Source: CAIKZZ01 sp035604595
GTDB lineage: Bacteria > Pseudomonadota > Gammaproteobacteria > Steroidobacterales > Steroidobacteraceae
NCBI GenBank assembly: GCA_035604595.1
Contig: DATNIE010000013.1
Span: 62,001-126,000, forward strand
Direction of reading: 5' to 3'
DNA: 64,000 nt
Below are positions 34,025 to 43,145 of the stretch, one piece after another. The notes under the pieces are model-generated. The model was given only the letters and a program-made list of their open reading frames with translations, made no database searches and was not told where the DNA came from. The number at the start of each line of letters is the position of its first letter. Positions within the stretch are counted from its first letter, which is position 1. The translations under genes were made by a program, and so were the position numbers.

Positions 34025-36922
34025 ATGACGAGTCGCAACCAAGATCGCCGGCTGGCCGCCCCGGTCGTCGGAACGCTGCTTTCCATTGTCGCCGGCGTGG
34101 CGGGTGCGCAGACCCCGCCGGCGGCGCCGGCGGGTGAAGAGAGCCTTGGCACGATCGTCGTGACCGGTTCGATGCTGCGTCGGACCGACACCGAGACTCC
34201 GAGCCCGGTCTCACTGATCACCTCGCTCGAACTTCAGCAATCCGGGTACACGGACGTATCGGATGTGTTGCGCAACCTGACGGCGAATGGACAGGGCACA
34301 TTGAGCCAGTCCTTTAACAACGCGTTCGCTGGCGGCGGTTCCGGCGTTGCGCTGCGCGGCCTGACGGTCGGCGGCACGCTGACGTTGATCGACGGCCACC
34401 GGATGGTGGCCTACCCGCTGTCCGATGACGGGCAGCGCAGTTTCGTCGACGTCAGCTCGATCCCGTTCAGTGCGATCGATCGCGTCGAGGTACTGAAGGA
34501 TGGCGCCTCGGCCGAGTATGGCTCCGACGCGATTGCCGGTGTCGTCAACATCATCTTGAAGAAGACCTATGTCGGCTCCGAGTTCACTGCCGAGGCGGGT
34601 ACTACGCAGGAGGGCGGCGGTAACATGACGCGCCTGTCGGGGATCGCCGGTACCGGCGATCTCGCCAATGACGGCTACAACATGTTTGTGACGTTCGAGT
34701 GGCGCCATCAGGACAATATTCTGGTGGCCGACCGCCACGGGGCGTTTACCAACACTGACTGGACGAGTGTGGGCGGCGCCAATACGACGCCGGGAGCGGC
34801 GAACAATCCGTTCGTTCCGTATCCCTATAGCACGACAGGCTACCTGATCAATCCAAATACGGCCTCCGGCCAGCCCTATGCGTTTCTGCCAGGATGCAAC
34901 GCCGCGCTTCAAGCGGCTAACCAATGCACGTACTCGGAGAACGGAATAGAGATCCAGCCGGAGGACTCCAACTTCAACGTCGTCGCCAAGTTCACGAAGA
35001 ATCTGGCCAGCAACTGGCAGGCGACGGTGACGGCATCGTCCTTCCGCAGCACGTCCGACCAGGTGTTCCCGCCGCTGACGGTTGGTCTGGGAAGCGGTTA
35101 TTTCAACACCAATCTGCCGGCCGGCGGAATCTCGAATATCGGCTGGGTGCCCGGACAGGCGCCAAAGGTCGTGCCGTTCCCGTTCTCGCCCATCACCGTT
35201 CCGGCGAATTATCCGGGCAACCCCTTCGGAGTTCCTGCGGATCTCATCTACAGCTTTCACGAGCTGGGCATGCTGACGCAGAATTTCGAGACGAACACCT
35301 ACCGACTGGTCGCCGAAGTCAACGGCGCCGCGGCCGGCTGGGATCTCAGTGCGTCGGGCGGCATGATGTATGCGAAAACGACCTCCGTGCAGCTCGGCGG
35401 ACTCGAGCCGTTGGCCTTGCAGGCCGCGTTGAACAACGGTTACCTGGTCGGCCAGAATGCCGACACCAATGCCGCGACTGCCGCGGCGCTGTTCGCGCCG
35501 CCGGCCGAGGCGACTGCCTCGAGCGTGCTCAATTTCGTCAACGTGCACGGGTCGCGCGAGCTTTGGCAGCTGCCCGGCGGACCGCTGTCACTCGGTGCCG
35601 GCGTCGAATTCTTCCAGAAGCTGTTGAATAACACTGCCCCGCCGACGGTTGCCTCGGGAGTGCAGTATGGCAACGTCACCTTTGCAATCGGCGGACAGGA
35701 CGACACCGCGGCGTTCGTTGAACTCAACATGCCGCTGGCCAAGCAGCTCGAGCTCAACGCCGCGTTTCGCTACGACCACTACAACACCTACGGCTCGTCG
35801 ACGACGCCGAAGTTCGGGGTGAAATACACGCCGATCCCTGAGCTGACATTCCGCGGCACCTGGGGCGAAGGCTTCCGTGCGCCGAACGTGGCCGAATCCG
35901 GCGAATCCGGCGGGACCTTCGGGGCCGCGGCAGTCCCGGACCCGATTCTCTGCCCGCATCCCGCGAACCCGAACGCGCCGGGCAATTTCCCGAGCCAGTG
36001 CGCGATCGCCTTGGTGGGTGCCGGGCTTCCAAATCCCGCGTTGCAGCCGGAAAAGTCGACCAACCTGACGGTCGGACTCATTTTCGAACCGTCCAAGTCA
36101 TTCAACGTGTCCGGGGACTACTACCTGATCAAGATCAATCAAGACATCATCAGCGCGTTCGAGGCCGGAGGCCTCGTGTCTTCGACGTTCGTTCTGCCGC
36201 CCCCGGTCCGAGGCAACCCGATGCCGCTGCCATTCGTCAATCCAAACGGGACGATCAGCACTGCAACAACGCCGGTTGGATTGCTGCTGTATCAGCCTTA
36301 CCCGTACGTGAACGCGACGCAGGACAAGACCAGCGGCGTCGACATCGACATGAAAGCCCGCCTCTGGGACACGCCGGAAGCCGGGCGTCTGACCGCGGAA
36401 TTGAACTACACGCATATCATCCAGTTCGATCTTATCGCATACGGCATTACATACCAGCTGGCCGGCACCCACGGCCCGAGTGGTGTCTCCGGCGATACCG
36501 GTAATCCGAAGGACCGCGCCGCGTTGTCACTCACCTGGGATCGTGGACCAGCGTCGCTGACTGGGACCGTGAACTACATCGGCAGCTTCAACGTGACCGA
36601 TCCGTCGTCCAACCAGAATACTTGCGCCCAGGCGCTGGCGGCCGGTCTATCGCTCGAGTACGGCCCACGGTTCCTGTCTGGTGCCAACTTTCCGAGCTCG
36701 CTCTGCACCGTCGACAGTTTCACGGACGTCGACCTGTACGCGCGCTACGCGATTGGCAATCAGGTCCAACTCCACGCGTCGGTCCTGAATGTCTTCAACA
36801 CGCCACCGCCGCTCGACGTCGCGACCTACGGTGGTGGCGGCGGTTCGGCGTATGACGCCGCGCTGCACCAGGCCGGCGCCGTCGGGCGGTTCTACACCGT
36901 CGGCGTGACCTACAAGTTCTAG
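34025..36922 (+). CDS. TonB-dependent outer-membrane receptor
   Basis: A 965-residue receptor with signal peptide (VVGTLLSIVAGVAGAQT), TonB-box-like LGTIVVTGSMLRR, plug motifs VALRGLTVGGTLTLIDGHR and VEVLKDGASAEYGSDAIAG, and a barrel ending with YTVGVTYKF. It belongs to the same broad class as the 24377-27439 product but differs in most extracellular loops. ATG 34025 follows GGGAG by five bases; GTG 34019 is possible. The two receptors point outwards on opposite strands and enclose the oxygenase/sulfotransferase genes. Ligand unknown. Confidence 0.92.
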   Translation: MTSRNQDRRLAAPVVGTLLSIVAGVAGAQTPPAAPAGEESLGTIVVTGSMLRRTDTETPSPVSLITSLELQQSGYTDVSDVLRNLTANGQGTLSQSFNNAFAGGGSGVALRGLTVGGTLTLIDGHRMVAYPLSDDGQRSFVDVSSIPFSAIDRVEVLKDGASAEYGSDAIAGVVNIILKKTYVGSEFTAEAGTTQEGGGNMTRLSGIAGTGDLANDGYNMFVTFEWRHQDNILVADRHGAFTNTDWTSVGGANTTPGAANNPFVPYPYSTTGYLINPNTASGQPYAFLPGCNAALQAANQCTYSENGIEIQPEDSNFNVVAKFTKNLASNWQATVTASSFRSTSDQVFPPLTVGLGSGYFNTNLPAGGISNIGWVPGQAPKVVPFPFSPITVPANYPGNPFGVPADLIYSFHELGMLTQNFETNTYRLVAEVNGAAAGWDLSASGGMMYAKTTSVQLGGLEPLALQAALNNGYLVGQNADTNAATAAALFAPPAEATASSVLNFVNVHGSRELWQLPGGPLSLGAGVEFFQKLLNNTAPPTVASGVQYGNVTFAIGGQDDTAAFVELNMPLAKQLELNAAFRYDHYNTYGSSTTPKFGVKYTPIPELTFRGTWGEGFRAPNVAESGESGGTFGAAAVPDPILCPHPANPNAPGNFPSQCAIALVGAGLPNPALQPEKSTNLTVGLIFEPSKSFNVSGDYYLIKINQDIISAFEAGGLVSSTFVLPPPVRGNPMPLPFVNPNGTISTATTPVGLLLYQPYPYVNATQDKTSGVDIDMKARLWDTPEAGRLTAELNYTHIIQFDLIAYGITYQLAGTHGPSGVSGDTGNPKDRAALSLTWDRGPASLTGTVNYIGSFNVTDPSSNQNTCAQALAAGLSLEYGPRFLSGANFPSSLCTVDSFTDVDLYARYAIGNQVQLHASVLNVFNTPPPLDVATYGGGGGSAYDAALHQAGAVGRFYTVGVTYKF

Positions 36923-37087
36923 TGAGTGGCGTCGAACACTGCCTGGGCCGAGCGGGAGGCGACCGTCCTCTCGCTCGAGTCGCGCAGGACCCAGCCGCGC
37001 TGACCTGAGGGGCTCGAGGGCCGGGCGCCCAGGCTTCCCGCCCTTCGGCCACGGTGTCGACCTCAGCCGCACATCCGGCATTCCCCG

Positions 37088-37118
37088 CCCCGCCGGCCCA
37101 ACGATCTGCGGGGCTTTT
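37088..37118 (+). terminator. Possible intrinsic terminator after the second TonB receptor
   Basis: CCCCGC and GCGGGG form a six-base-pair stem around a 14-base loop, followed by CTTTTGTTT. It lies about 165 bases past the receptor stop, so it is only a moderate candidate. Confidence 0.4.
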
Positions 37119-37310
37119 GTTTACCCGGACTGCGGCCACCTCGTCCGAGGATCTGCCTGCCGGACAACCGACCGCCTCGCCCGCCTTTCTCGCGGCGCAT
37201 CTGAACTCGGACCGCTATGGTGCCGGTGTCTCCCGACGGGCTTTACAACCGGACCTTCCGGGCGGGATGCGGGAGCGTTCCTGACGTAGGGTCAGCCTCG
37301 ACCCGGAGCT

Positions 37311-37316
37311 TATACT
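37311..37316 (+). promoter_or_regulatory. -10 element of the amidase gene
   Basis: TATACT lies 34 bases before ATG 37351, and a GGGGAG ribosome site follows nine bases before the ATG. The rest of 36923-37350 shows no gene. Confidence 0.4.
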
Positions 37317-37350
37317 TCGACTGTGGCTCTTCGGGCGGGGAGCAATCACG

Positions 37351-38946
37351 ATGCGCAGACGCGAGTTCGTGGCAACACTCGGCGCCGCGACGGCATTCGC
37401 TCCGGGCCTGATCGCCGCCGCGCAGCACACGGCGCCGGAATCGACTGCCGCGGATGACGAAGTCGAGCGCGCCGCCGCCTTTGACGTCGCCGAGAAGTCA
37501 CTCGGGGAGCTGCAGGCGGCGCTGACGAGCGGCGAGATCACCTCTGCAAGTCTTACTCTCGGCTATTTCGCGCGCATCGAACGGCTAGACCGGCGCGGAC
37601 CGGCGCTGCGCGCGGTGCTCGCCCAAAACCCCGACGCCCTGACGGCCGCGCGCGCGCTCGATGCTGAACGTCGCGCGGGTCGCAGTCGAGGGCCCCTGCA
37701 CGGCATACCGCTGCTGCTCAAAGACAACATCGAGTCGAACGACCCGCTCGCGACCACGGCCGGGTCGCTGGCGCTCGCCGGAGCACGGCACGCGGCCGAC
37801 GCGCCGCTGGTCGCGCGGCTGCGCGCCGCCGGGGCGATCGTGCTCGGCAAGACCAACCTGAGTGAATGGGCCAATTTCCGCTCGAGCCATTCGATCAGCG
37901 GCTGGAGCGCCGTTGGCGGCCAGACCCGCAACGCTTATGCGACGGATCGCAATCCGTCCGGGTCGAGCTCGGGCTCCGCGGTCGCGACCGCCGCCAGCCT
38001 GTGCGCGGCGGCCATCGGCAGCGAGACCGACGGCTCGATCCTGGCGCCGTCGTCCGTCAACGGACTCGTTGGACTGAAGCCGACGGTGGGCCTCGTGAGT
38101 GGCCGTGGGATCGTGCCGCTGTCACCGCGCCAGGACACCGCGGGCCCGATCGCGCGTAGCGTCACGGATGCAGCGCTCTTGCTTGCCGTGCTTGCCGAGC
38201 GGCCGCTTGATGCGACAGTTTCACCGCACGACCTTGATTCATTCAGCGCGCGGGGCCTGCGGGTCGGCGTCGTGCCCGCAACCAATGCCCACCCCGTCGT
38301 CGCGCGCGAGAGCGCCGCGTGGCCGAAGGCGCTCGAGGAGGCCGGCGCGACGCTGGTTCCGATCGAGCTGCCGAAAGGGCTCGGCGACTTCGGCGATCGC
38401 GAGTCCGAGGTTCTTCTCTATGACTTCAAGGCCGCCATCAGTGCCTACCTGGAAGGCTTGCACGGGCTAGTCCCGTACCGCTCGCTGCGCGATCTGATCG
38501 CCTTCAACGACGCGCATGCCTCCGAGGAGCTCGTGTATTTCGGCCAGGAGCTCTTTGAGGACGCTGACAAGCGCGGCGGGCTCGATACGCCTGCCTACAT
38601 CAAGACGCTCGAGGAGCTCACGGCGCTCACCGACACCGCGGGGCTGGCTCTCGTGTTTCGCGACCACTCGGTCGATGTGCTGATGGTCCCCTGCAACGGC
38701 CCGGCCGAAGCGCTCGATCTCATCTGGGGCGATCGCTCGGACGCGAGTGGCGGCTGGCCCTCGATCGCCTCCGCGGCCGCGGTCGGCGGTTATCCGAGCA
38801 TGACCGTTCCGGCAACCCGCGTCAGCGGCCTCCCGGTTGGCGCCGCCTTCGTCGCGCCGCGCTGGCGTGAGGCGCTGCTGCTCAAGGTCGGCCGCGTGTT
38901 CGAACGCGCGCTCGCAGCCCGGCGCGCGCCGAGCTATCCCGCGTAG
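37351..38946 (+). CDS. Exported amidase-signature (AS) family hydrolase
   Basis: A 531-residue amidase-signature enzyme using the Ser-cisSer-Lys triad: Lys124 in LLLKDNIES, the cis-Ser near 206 in PSGSSSGSA, and nucleophile Ser229 in GSETDGSILAPSS. The N-terminus MRRREFVATLGAATAFAPG looks like a Tat or Sec signal with an RR pair, so the enzyme is probably periplasmic. It is a single gene with its own promoter and ribosome site. Substrates of this family range from acylamides to peptides; annotation to one is not justified. Confidence 0.87.
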   Translation: MRRREFVATLGAATAFAPGLIAAAQHTAPESTAADDEVERAAAFDVAEKSLGELQAALTSGEITSASLTLGYFARIERLDRRGPALRAVLAQNPDALTAARALDAERRAGRSRGPLHGIPLLLKDNIESNDPLATTAGSLALAGARHAADAPLVARLRAAGAIVLGKTNLSEWANFRSSHSISGWSAVGGQTRNAYATDRNPSGSSSGSAVATAASLCAAAIGSETDGSILAPSSVNGLVGLKPTVGLVSGRGIVPLSPRQDTAGPIARSVTDAALLLAVLAERPLDATVSPHDLDSFSARGLRVGVVPATNAHPVVARESAAWPKALEEAGATLVPIELPKGLGDFGDRESEVLLYDFKAAISAYLEGLHGLVPYRSLRDLIAFNDAHASEELVYFGQELFEDADKRGGLDTPAYIKTLEELTALTDTAGLALVFRDHSVDVLMVPCNGPAEALDLIWGDRSDASGGWPSIASAAAVGGYPSMTVPATRVSGLPVGAAFVAPRWREALLLKVGRVFERALAARRAPSYPA

Positions 38947-39022
38947 GGTCCGTTGCCGCCCGGTGGGGCGCGGGGCAAGGGGAAATTCCCTAGCCTCTAC
39001 TGCACCCGGCGCGTCGGGCCAT

Positions 39023-40534
39023 TCAGCGGTGGGCGTAGTCGACGATCCGGCGCACAACGGACGCGTAGTCCCCGTCGAAATGGTGTCCGCCGCCGAGCGC
39101 GACCGCCGTGACCTTCGCGCTCGCGAGTCGCGGACATGGCGAGTCGTGCTCGTCGGCGCCATAGAGACAGAGCACGCTCGCCTCGCCCATGCGCGCCACC
39201 TCCGGCGCAACCGGCCGGTCGCCGTCACCGCTACCGGGGATCCAGTCCGACACATGGAACTCGAAGCTCGCCGAGTCGCTGAGCCCGAGCAGGCTCACGG
39301 TCCGGACCCGGGCACGTACATCATCCGGCAGGCGCGTGTAGAGAAACGGCAGCACGTCCGCTCCGAACGAGTATCCGACCAGCAGGGCGTTCGGTTGCTG
39401 CCACGCGGCGCTGTAGCGGCGGATCAGGCGTTCGAGATCCTTGGCTGCCGCGGCCGGCGTGCGCCCGTTCCAGAAGTACTTCAGCGTGTTGAGGCCGACG
39501 ACCGGGATGCCTCGCGCGGCAAGCGCTGCCGATATGTCCTGGTCGAGCCCGGCCCAGCCGCCGTCGCCTGTCAGCAGAACCGCGAACAGTCCGCGTTCCG
39601 CCGCGACGGGCTGCGCGGTGGCTGGCACCTCGACGATTGGCAGGTCCCGCACGTCAGGAATAGTCGCCGGTGCAGGCCGTGCCCGTGCGGTCAGCGTCGC
39701 GTACGCGGCCTTGAACTGCGGCCGCCAGTTGCGCTCCACCGAGAACCCGTGCCCGACTTTCGGCAGCCACACGAGTTGGGCATTGGCGACCGAGGCGACG
39801 AACTCGCGGGTCGCGCCGGGATCGCAGACCTGATCCAGGTCGCCCTGGAACGCGACCCATGGCGTGACGTTGCCTCTCGCCGCCGCGAACACGACTCCCT
39901 GGTCCACGGGCCGGGCGGGCGAGGTCCCGTGGTCGACCTGGAAAGCAAGCCCGCTGCCCTTGCAGATCGACTGCGTGACTGCGAGGTCCGGACAGAAACC
40001 CAGGCTCATCGCACCCGCGAATGTGCCCTTCGGGGACTGCACGACCGTCGCATAGACAAGCGTCGCCCCCGAGGAATACCCGACCAGCACGGGCGGCAGG
40101 TAGTCCGGAAGCTTGACGCGCTGCTCGACCTCGTGCGCGAGGCCCTCGAAGTCGACCGCGAAGTTCCGGCAGCTGCTGGCAGGCGCGTTGACGGCTTTCA
40201 GATAGCTGCGAATGTCGATGCCGACGACGAGCGCGCCCATGTCCGTCAGGTGGCGCGCCATGTCGACGACCCCGAGGTTCCAGCCGCCGTCGCCCGAGAC
40301 GAACAGCGCTACGCTCGTCGGATGGCTGTGCGGCCGGTATACCGTCACCTCGCCAAAGGGGCCGTAGCGCAGTTTCTGCTCGCCGGGGATCACCGGCGCA
40401 GGGGCATCGCCGCCAGTGCCGGGCGTCGGGCCACGCTCTGCGGCCCCCGCCGCTGCGGGCGCGAGCACCAACCATGCGACGACGGCCGGGGCCGCCCGTG
40501 CGATCAGCATCAGCCACCATCCGGACGCGCTCAT
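39023..40534 (-). CDS. acvB: AcvB/VirJ-type periplasmic alpha/beta hydrolase
   Basis: A 503-residue protein with a signal segment (VVAWLVLAPAAAGAAE) and two VirJ-like alpha/beta-hydrolase modules: the first with LFVSGDGGWN and GYSSGATL, the second with LLTGDGGWAG and GYSFGADVLPF. In Agrobacterium and Rhizobium, AcvB is encoded with the lysyl-phosphatidylglycerol synthase LpiA and hydrolyses lysyl-PG in the periplasm. The arrangement is the same here: its ATG overlaps the mprF stop (ATGA). It should therefore reset lipid charge made by MprF. The C-terminal module ends in GGGHHFDGDY with the candidate catalytic His. Confidence 0.85.
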   Translation of the reverse strand: MSASGWWLMLIARAAPAVVAWLVLAPAAAGAAERGPTPGTGGDAPAPVIPGEQKLRYGPFGEVTVYRPHSHPTSVALFVSGDGGWNLGVVDMARHLTDMGALVVGIDIRSYLKAVNAPASSCRNFAVDFEGLAHEVEQRVKLPDYLPPVLVGYSSGATLVYATVVQSPKGTFAGAMSLGFCPDLAVTQSICKGSGLAFQVDHGTSPARPVDQGVVFAAARGNVTPWVAFQGDLDQVCDPGATREFVASVANAQLVWLPKVGHGFSVERNWRPQFKAAYATLTARARPAPATIPDVRDLPIVEVPATAQPVAAERGLFAVLLTGDGGWAGLDQDISAALAARGIPVVGLNTLKYFWNGRTPAAAAKDLERLIRRYSAAWQQPNALLVGYSFGADVLPFLYTRLPDDVRARVRTVSLLGLSDSASFEFHVSDWIPGSGDGDRPVAPEVARMGEASVLCLYGADEHDSPCPRLASAKVTAVALGGGHHFDGDYASVVRRIVDYAHR

Positions 40535-43128
40535 TTTACAATCAGCTCCTTGATGCCGCCGGCGATCAGCGACGAGACGTCGAGCAGCACGCGCGGCAGG
40601 TGCAGGCCCCCGGGCGAGGCCAGGTAGCGAGGCTCCCAGACCGGGTCGAACTTGGACTTGAAGCGTCGCAGCCCCTCGAAGTTATAGAACGATTCACCGT
40701 GGCGATAGAGGAAGCTCCCGAGCCGGTGCCAGAGCGGCGCGAGCGCGCGGTTCTCGAGGCCGGCGAGCGGCGCCATGCCGAGGTTGAACGTCCGATAGCC
40801 CTGGGCGCGCCCCCACAGCATCAGCTCGATGAACAGGAAATCCATCGAGCTGCGCGGCGCATCCGGAAGGAAGCGCATCAGGTCGACCGACAACTCCTCG
40901 CACGCCTCGGTGCCCCAGAGATTTGCGAAGGCGACGATGTCGCCTTCGCTCTTGACGATCGCGACCGGAAACTCACTCAGGTACCGCTCGCTGAACGCCC
41001 CGAGCGAAAAGCCTTTCTCGGCGGTGACCCTGTCGTCGAGCCACGCATCCGAAATGGCCTTCAGCCTCGGCAGCAGCGGCGGAACGCCCGCCTTGGCCAC
41101 GACCTCGAAGCGGGCGCCATCGCGCTGGGCCCGGCGCCGCGCATGGCGCAGATCCGCTCGCGCGCTGCCCTCGAGATGAAAATCCGCGAGCGCAACCTTG
41201 GCTTCCTCGCCGAGCTTCAAAAGCGACAGTCCGAGATCGATGTAGAGCGGCAGCGCCCGGTCACTCACTTCGTAGAACACCGTGCGGCCGCCGCGCCGGT
41301 CGACAAGTTCACGAAATGCCCACACGAGCTCCTCGTCGCGCTCGGGAGCGCCGACCGGATCTCCGAGCGCGACCCAGCTGGCGCCGCTCACCTGGTACAT
41401 GACGAACGCATCGCCGGCCGGGTGAAACAGCAGCCGCTTGTCGCCGGCGAGCGCGGCATTCGCGAGGCTCGAGTCCGACCGGGCGATCGCGACTCGCGCC
41501 CGGTCGAGGTCGAGCTGCGCCGGGTCGTGCGGCTCGGGGGGTGCGGGCTTCATCAGGTTCACGGCCATGAAGGCCGCGACCGCGACAACGACGGCGAACG
41601 AGGCCCTGAGCATCCGCGGTGCATCGCCCTTGAGTGCGAAGGTCCACCACAGGTCGTGCGAGTACGGAACGTGCCGGTGCGCGAGTACTCCGATCCAGAC
41701 CGACAGGGCGACCATGATTGCGACGCTGGCGATCCAGCCCGGCGTGAAACGCTGGCTCATGATCGTCGACGGACGGTGGAAGGCGCGGCGCGCGAGCCAC
41801 ATCACGAGCAACACCAGGCCGAGGTAGGCCGCCTCCTCGACGTCGAGGCCCTTCAGGACAGAGGCGGCAATCCCGGCGACCAGCAGCCAGAATGTCAGCT
41901 GGTAGGCCGCCGCGAGCCGGCGGAACAGTCCTCGCGCCAGCACCAGCAGTCCGACGCCGATGACGCTGCCGGCGAGGTGCGACAGCTCCAGCAGAGGCAG
42001 CGGCACAATGTCGACGAGCTTGCCGATCCGCGCATCGACCGCGGGGGTCGCTCCCGACACCAGCAGCACCGCTCCCGCGAGGAACACGAGCACGCCGATC
42101 AGCTGCGGCGCCACCGGCGTCAGCAGCGGCCCGAGCACTGAGCCCGCGAAGCCGCCGGCGCGCACGAGCCGCGGCCGCTGGCGGTAGAACTCGTGGGCCA
42201 CGAACGCGAGCGCTGCAATCAGCAGCGGCGCCAGGTAATAGATGCCGCGATACGCGAGCAGGGCTCCGAGCAGCTGCGGCGCGGGTACCGCAGGCAGCGC
42301 GAGCGAGATCAGCGCCTCGATGACTCCGAGCCCACCCGGGACCTGGCTGAGGATCCCGGCAACGACCGCGACGGCGTACAGCCCCGTGAAAGTCACGAAG
42401 CCGGTGGTCGCGGCTGCCGGCAGCAGGACGTACAGCACACCCGAGGCGAGCGTCAGGTCGACGACCGCGACCAGCACTTGCGCAATCGCGAGGCGCGCGC
42501 CCGGCGGCCGCAGCGCCCACGGCCCGATCGCGAGCGGCGCGCGGGCGAGGCCCGCCCACAGCACATAGCCCGCGACCCAGGCAACCAGCAGCGCGCCGAT
42601 CAGCTTCGACCAGAAGTGACCGACGTGAAGCGCGCCGCCACCGGGTGCCGCGACGAGCAGCGCAGTTCCGGCGAGCATGCTGATTCCGATCGCGGTCGTC
42701 AAAGCGCACATCGACACGATCGTCGCCACGTCGACCGCCGTCAGGCCCTGCGCCGAGTACAGCCGGTAGCGCACCGCGCCGCCCGTGAACGCGGCGAGGC
42801 TAAGATTATTGCCAAAGGCGTAGGCGATGAACGAGGTCAGCGCCGTGCGAGGATAAGACACCGGCTTCTGCACGTACTCAACGCCGAGCCAGTCGTACAG
42901 CGTCAGCATGCAGTAGCTCGCAAAGGTGAGCGCGCAGGCGGCAAGAACCGCCGAGCGCGGAATCGCTTTCAGCGCCGCGAACACATCGCGCAGGTGGTAG
43001 CCGCTGAGTACGTGGTGGAGTATCCACGCGACCAGCGCGAAGACGACGACCGAGAACAGCGGGGCCAGCCAGCGCCACCAGCGGAACGGATCGACAGGGG
43101 CCTCGGAGCCAGCGCGGACGTCGCTCAT
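40531..43128 (-). CDS. mprF: Phosphatidylglycerol lysyltransferase/flippase
   Basis: An 865-residue integral membrane protein with an N-terminal flippase domain of about 14 helices (from FSVVVFALVAWILHH to the MWLARRAFH region near residue 490). The C-terminal GNAT-like synthase domain has PRSSMDFLFIELMLW and FNLGMAPLAGLENR. It transfers lysine or alanine from charged tRNA to phosphatidylglycerol and flips the product, reducing envelope negative charge. ATG 43128 lies six bases after a CATAGT -10 on the minus strand, so the transcript is probably leaderless. It is coupled to acvB. Confidence 0.92.
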   Translation of the reverse strand: MSDVRAGSEAPVDPFRWWRWLAPLFSVVVFALVAWILHHVLSGYHLRDVFAALKAIPRSAVLAACALTFASYCMLTLYDWLGVEYVQKPVSYPRTALTSFIAYAFGNNLSLAAFTGGAVRYRLYSAQGLTAVDVATIVSMCALTTAIGISMLAGTALLVAAPGGGALHVGHFWSKLIGALLVAWVAGYVLWAGLARAPLAIGPWALRPPGARLAIAQVLVAVVDLTLASGVLYVLLPAAATTGFVTFTGLYAVAVVAGILSQVPGGLGVIEALISLALPAVPAPQLLGALLAYRGIYYLAPLLIAALAFVAHEFYRQRPRLVRAGGFAGSVLGPLLTPVAPQLIGVLVFLAGAVLLVSGATPAVDARIGKLVDIVPLPLLELSHLAGSVIGVGLLVLARGLFRRLAAAYQLTFWLLVAGIAASVLKGLDVEEAAYLGLVLLVMWLARRAFHRPSTIMSQRFTPGWIASVAIMVALSVWIGVLAHRHVPYSHDLWWTFALKGDAPRMLRASFAVVVAVAAFMAVNLMKPAPPEPHDPAQLDLDRARVAIARSDSSLANAALAGDKRLLFHPAGDAFVMYQVSGASWVALGDPVGAPERDEELVWAFRELVDRRGGRTVFYEVSDRALPLYIDLGLSLLKLGEEAKVALADFHLEGSARADLRHARRRAQRDGARFEVVAKAGVPPLLPRLKAISDAWLDDRVTAEKGFSLGAFSERYLSEFPVAIVKSEGDIVAFANLWGTEACEELSVDLMRFLPDAPRSSMDFLFIELMLWGRAQGYRTFNLGMAPLAGLENRALAPLWHRLGSFLYRHGESFYNFEGLRRFKSKFDPVWEPRYLASPGGLHLPRVLLDVSSLIAGGIKELIVK

Positions 43129-43133
43129 GCGGC

Positions 43134-43140
43134 TACTATG
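43134..43140. promoter_or_regulatory. Symmetric bidirectional -10 element
   Basis: TACTAT (43134-43139, plus) and CATAGT (43140-43135, minus) overlap in one TACTATG core. Each ends exactly six bases before the start codon of its gene, ATG 43146 and ATG 43128. No -35 consensus is visible on either side. Confidence 0.5.
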
Positions 43141-43145
43141 ATCCC

